Source of the DNA: an uncultured Aquimarina sp.
GTDB lineage: Bacteria > Bacteroidota > Bacteroidia > Flavobacteriales > Flavobacteriaceae
Direction of reading: 5' to 3'
DNA: 64,000 nucleotides
Assembly: GCF_947492405.1 (NCBI RefSeq)
Contig: NZ_CANLMP010000004.1
Coordinates: 558,001-622,000, forward strand
The translations under genes were made by a program, and so were the position numbers. Position 1 is the first letter of the stretch. Each line of letters starts with the position of its first letter. This document shows positions 60,790-64,000 of the stretch, one piece after another. The notes beneath the pieces were generated by a model. The model was given only the letters and a program-made list of their open reading frames with translations, had not been told where the DNA came from and did no database searches.

Positions 60790-63700
60790 TTAATATGAGT
60801 TATCGTTCATCAAAAACCTATGAACGATAGATTTTCCATTACAGTAAGAAATACGTAAAAAATAAACACCATTTTCAAGATTTGATGTGTTAAATTGTAT
60901 ATCAGCATCTATTGTGTTTAACTTTTCTTTTTTATATAAAACTCTACCTTCGAGATTGATTATACTAACGTCGTTTATATATTGTAATTTTTGATGATTA
61001 TTCTCTAGAGAAAGATGTAGTATATCGCTAACGGGATTTGGATATAATTTGAATTCAAAATCTAAGTTATCAGATAAAGAAGATCTATTTTGATTTTCTA
61101 AGCTAAATTCAATATAACCAGTACAATTTAACCATTCTAACTCAGCTCCTCCACAATTTTCTGTTTCATGATTCCATCCTCCTGTATTTATTGATTGATT
61201 TTCTGCCTGATATATTTTATCTCCAACTCTTATATGATCTATTCGTAAATCATTATTAATTCCATTTGGAGCGATACCATCATTAATAAAATGAATTTGT
61301 ACCTTACTTTTAGGTTCAAAATTAAACATATATTCTTCAAAATTTTGAGTAACTTGATTTTCCGAACTAATCTGTATATCATCTACGTAAACATCAAATT
61401 TTTCAGTTCCAGATCTACCGAGAGCAGTAATTACAAATCCATTGGTCATAGACTTGATTAAAGAAAAAGTAATTCTATCAATATTAAAGTACCCATCTAT
61501 CATTTCAAATCTCAAAACTTTATTTGTACCCTTTACTAATTCAATATTTTCTAGTTTAAAAGATTCAAACTTCTTCCAGTCTCCAGTATTTTCAACATCA
61601 ATTACACCTAAAACAGTGTCATCCAATTTAATTCTTAACTTACCTGGATTTTCAAACTTAGATGCGAGATTCACAATAAAATCATAACTACCATCTTTTT
61701 CCACATCCACAGAATATTCTAACCACTCGGAATCATTAACCCAACCAATATGAAACCCGTTACTATTAGCTTCTATATCAACACTTGTTTCTCTGTATTG
61801 TTTTCCAATGTTTTCAATATCAATATCTGAATAAGAAATACCTTCTCCTCCATCATCAAAGTTCTCGGCTTCAATAGAAGATAAATCCTTTATAATCCAA
61901 TTTTCACCATTATTATTAAATGTGGTCTGATCAATTTCCGTTGATTCTGAAAGAACACCTACAAAAGCTCCTCTTCCACCTGTTCCAAAGTATATCTTGC
62001 CATATTGATCTTTACTAGCATCCATTGTAGATACTTTATCCATAGGTAAAGTTTTATAAGCGTTAGTGTTTTCCCAATTCTCATCATTGTTTTCAGATTT
62101 ATAAATATCCTTTTTACCATCTATAGAAGCCACTATATACAATACATCAGAATCATCATTAATTTTATTCTTTCCAAAGGCAAAATTTATACAATCTGTT
62201 ACATTAGAAATCGGATTCCAAGATTTTCCCTGATCCAATGACTTATATAAAAAACCTCCGCTTTTATTCACAAAATATAATTCGCTAGTTCCCGGTTTAG
62301 CCTTTAAAACTACTTGATACCAATCAACTGGTACATTTCCAACAACATTCCAATTAGCTCCATTATCAGAACTTTTATAGATATTCTTTCTATCATATAA
62401 ATAAAATGTGTTACCATTAATAGGGTCTGCAATAAGAGATTTACTACAAAACCAATATTGTCTCAATGATTCTATTCTTTGAGGCAAACCATTGCTTTTT
62501 TTCCAAGTTCTCCCTCTATCTGTTGTATAACGAGCATCTACTTGCCATTGGTCAGAAGGTAAACCTAAATTCGATTGGCTCATAGGTACCCATACCATTA
62601 TATTTGGGTTACTTGAAGAGAATGCTATATTACCGTTCTGCATATTTGTCGGTATAGATGCAAAATTTTCCCAAGTATTCCCTCCATCATTTGATAGACC
62701 CGTATAAGCAGTAACAGAACCGTATTGAGAACTCCCAACATATGCAATATGTTTAGGGTCCGTCTCACAAAAAGAAATATCTGATATGATTCCGAATTCA
62801 TTAGGATAAAATTTATTATTTGGAACCTCATTAAATTTTGTTAGGGACATACCTGCCATATCTGCGACTCCTAATATAACTTCTTTAGGTTGTTGAGGTG
62901 GTGATACGATTGAAATACATACAAATTCCTCTAAATTTTGATTTTCAACCTTCCATTCAGGATTAGAGGCTTTTCTATTATTTGTTTTATAAACTGCAAA
63001 ACCAGTAGTGATCCAAGCACGATTAGGATTCGTTGGATCTATCAAGATTTGACCAGCATAGGTATATGCCGACCAAGAAGGATAATAACCTGGTTCTTCT
63101 ATATTATCTGAAGCAAAAGTTAATGAATCCCATGAATTACCCCCATCTATACTTCTATGCATTCCTTTATTGTTTCCAAAATTCCATTGAAATGTAAAAA
63201 CTTCATTTCTATCATTAGGATTTACAGATATCCCTGCAAAACCTTGGCTTTCTTTTATGGAAGGTGTAACATCAATCAAATCCCCATCTCCTAAGTATTT
63301 ATAAACTTTACCTTCTCGATTAGCAGAAGGACCATCGGCATAAGTAACATATAGAACTCCATCATTGGACAAAGCGCCATGAATAGGTTTCAGCTTTATA
63401 TCTGGACCTCCTCGTAATAATGACCAACTAACACCTGAATCATCGGTTTTATAAATTCCAAATCCTTGTACTCCTACATAAACTATATTGTTTTCTATAG
63501 GATGAATCAACGAGAAAACTTGTCCTCCTTCTTCTCCAAAAGGAATTTTATCCTTAGAGATTTGAAACCAGCTATCTCCTTGATTTGTAGATTTCCATAG
63601 ACCATCTCTTCTAGATGCATAATATAATAAATCCCCATGAGCACTCAATCTCTCCCCTGAATGCCTCCATTCGCCGTTACCTTCAACATATACATTTAAA

Positions 63701-64000
63701 GGAATAGGTAACCAACTATTTCCTAAATCAGTCGACTTATACAATTGCCCAACTTCTCTATTACCCATTTTAGCATAGAGTATATCTTTATTTTGTCTAT
63801 CTAAAGATATACTTTCTACACTATAACCTATATTTTTACCATCCATTAATGGAACCCACTCGGATGATGAATTCTTCCATCTAAAAACACCTCCAACATC
63901 AGTCCTGGCATATACAACATCCTCATATAAAGGGTGAGCTATAATACCTGTTACAAAGCCCATTCCTTGTAGATTAACATTTTCCCATTTCCATTCTTGA
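60790..64000 (-). CDS. GH74-type xyloglucanase with CBM6- and CBM60-like modules and T9SS sorting domain, 5'-truncated
   Basis: The frame runs past the window edge (WENVNLQGMGFVTGIIAHP in sense), so the start and signal peptide lie outside; ATG 63963 is internal. The catalytic part shows the GH74 opening VYARTDVGGVFRW, which carries the first catalytic Asp, and many BNR-like turns (STDLGNSW, STNQGDSW, SNDGGNTW, TTDRGRTW, SSDNGANW, SLDQGKSW) of a double seven-bladed propeller. Then CBM6-like (~690-835: SIEAENFDDGGEGISY, GWVNDSEWLEYSVDV), CBM60-like (~840-960: YQAENQSINTGGWN, CGGAELEWLNCTGYIEF) and a type A sorting domain at the C-terminus (FKLYPNPVSDILHLSLEN). Exported by the type IX system; acts on beta-glucan/xyloglucan. 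Confidence 0.88.
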   Translation of the reverse strand, partial: QEWKWENVNLQGMGFVTGIIAHPLYEDVVYARTDVGGVFRWKNSSSEWVPLMDGKNIGYSVESISLDRQNKDILYAKMGNREVGQLYKSTDLGNSWLPIPLNVYVEGNGEWRHSGERLSAHGDLLYYASRRDGLWKSTNQGDSWFQISKDKIPFGEEGGQVFSLIHPIENNIVYVGVQGFGIYKTDDSGVSWSLLRGGPDIKLKPIHGALSNDGVLYVTYADGPSANREGKVYKYLGDGDLIDVTPSIKESQGFAGISVNPNDRNEVFTFQWNFGNNKGMHRSIDGGNSWDSLTFASDNIEEPGYYPSWSAYTYAGQILIDPTNPNRAWITTGFAVYKTNNRKASNPEWKVENQNLEEFVCISIVSPPQQPKEVILGVADMAGMSLTKFNEVPNNKFYPNEFGIISDISFCETDPKHIAYVGSSQYGSVTAYTGLSNDGGNTWENFASIPTNMQNGNIAFSSSNPNIMVWVPMSQSNLGLPSDQWQVDARYTTDRGRTWKKSNGLPQRIESLRQYWFCSKSLIADPINGNTFYLYDRKNIYKSSDNGANWNVVGNVPVDWYQVVLKAKPGTSELYFVNKSGGFLYKSLDQGKSWNPISNVTDCINFAFGKNKINDDSDVLYIVASIDGKKDIYKSENNDENWENTNAYKTLPMDKVSTMDASKDQYGKIYFGTGGRGAFVGVLSESTEIDQTTFNNNGENWIIKDLSSIEAENFDDGGEGISYSDIDIENIGKQYRETSVDIEANSNGFHIGWVNDSEWLEYSVDVEKDGSYDFIVNLASKFENPGKLRIKLDDTVLGVIDVENTGDWKKFESFKLENIELVKGTNKVLRFEMIDGYFNIDRITFSLIKSMTNGFVITALGRSGTEKFDVYVDDIQISSENQVTQNFEEYMFNFEPKSKVQIHFINDGIAPNGINNDLRIDHIRVGDKIYQAENQSINTGGWNHETENCGGAELEWLNCTGYIEFSLENQNRSSLSDNLDFEFKLYPNPVSDILHLSLENNHQKLQYINDVSIINLEGRVLYKKEKLNTIDADIQFNTSNLENGVYFLRISYCNGKSIVHRFLMNDNSY

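Noticed and set aside
1..64000. CRISPR arrays, insertion sequences, integrases, rRNA genes
   Set aside because: No regularly spaced repeats, transposase or integrase motifs, or rRNA sequence were seen.

Overview
The window reads as a chromosomal piece of a marine-type Flavobacteriaceae (Bacteroidetes) genome. It is AT-rich. Starts are mostly ATG without strong Shine-Dalgarno sequences. Promoters of the TTTG-N19-TAnnTTTG type sit before tRNA-Asp and both BlaI systems. There are many lipoproteins with acidic residues after the lipid cysteine, and a C-terminal type IX secretion sorting domain. Gene families and order fit Aquimarina or a close relative; this is inference, since no 16S gene is present.

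Layout. 0-9 kb: end of an alpha/beta hydrolase, a pseudouridine synthase with an altered active site, a nitrilase, secreted proteins of unknown role, a GC-richer repeat-like element near 4.4 kb, an isoprenoid block (mevalonate-pathway decarboxylase, GHMP kinase, UbiA-type prenyltransferase), then tspO and a TetR regulator. 9-18.4 kb: DUF1697, flavoprotein, glycerophosphodiesterase, glutaryl-CoA dehydrogenase-like enzyme, small exported proteins, and rpsP-rimM-trmN6. 18.6-30 kb: DnaE with a fused proofreading domain, a 458-residue lipoprotein and a SpoIIAA-like protein lying between dnaE and trxA, DUF58, tRNA-Asp, a serine hydrolase, a possible small RNA and DUF456.

29.6-35.3 kb: a BlaR1/BlaI-like signalling cluster with two tandem M56 membrane metallopeptidases. 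The second carries parvulin-, TonB-C- and SPOR-like modules. Two stand-alone exported TonB-C-like proteins flank the cluster. A separate blaI-M56 pair lies at 50-52.5 kb, and the two promoters carry different candidate operator dyads. 35.4-40.5 kb: ruvC, hemW (with no ordinary start codon), methyltransferase, cyclase, DUF4260, DUF4230, GNAT and MmcQ/YjbR in one run, then a MutS-related membrane ATPase.

42.4-48.6 kb: a full trans-4-hydroxy-L-proline degradation operon (AraC regulator, deaminase/dehydratase, semialdehyde dehydrogenase, epimerase, D-hydroxyproline dehydrogenase) with a four-helix-bundle gene inside it. 48.7-54.4 kb: DUF4407, the second M56/BlaI pair, an M20 dipeptidase and tRNA-Leu.

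54.4-64 kb is accessory. It starts at tRNA-Leu, whose 3' end and terminator recur in diverged form about 1.8 kb downstream, around a DNA-binding-like protein. It continues with a second copy of the 458-residue lipoprotein, a frameshifted SpoIIAA-like pseudogene, a fascin-like lipoprotein sharing a 167-bp 5' block with the lipoprotein gene, and a large GH74-type xyloglucanase with two carbohydrate-binding modules and a type IX sorting tail, cut by the window edge. No integrase, transposase, CRISPR array or rRNA was seen.
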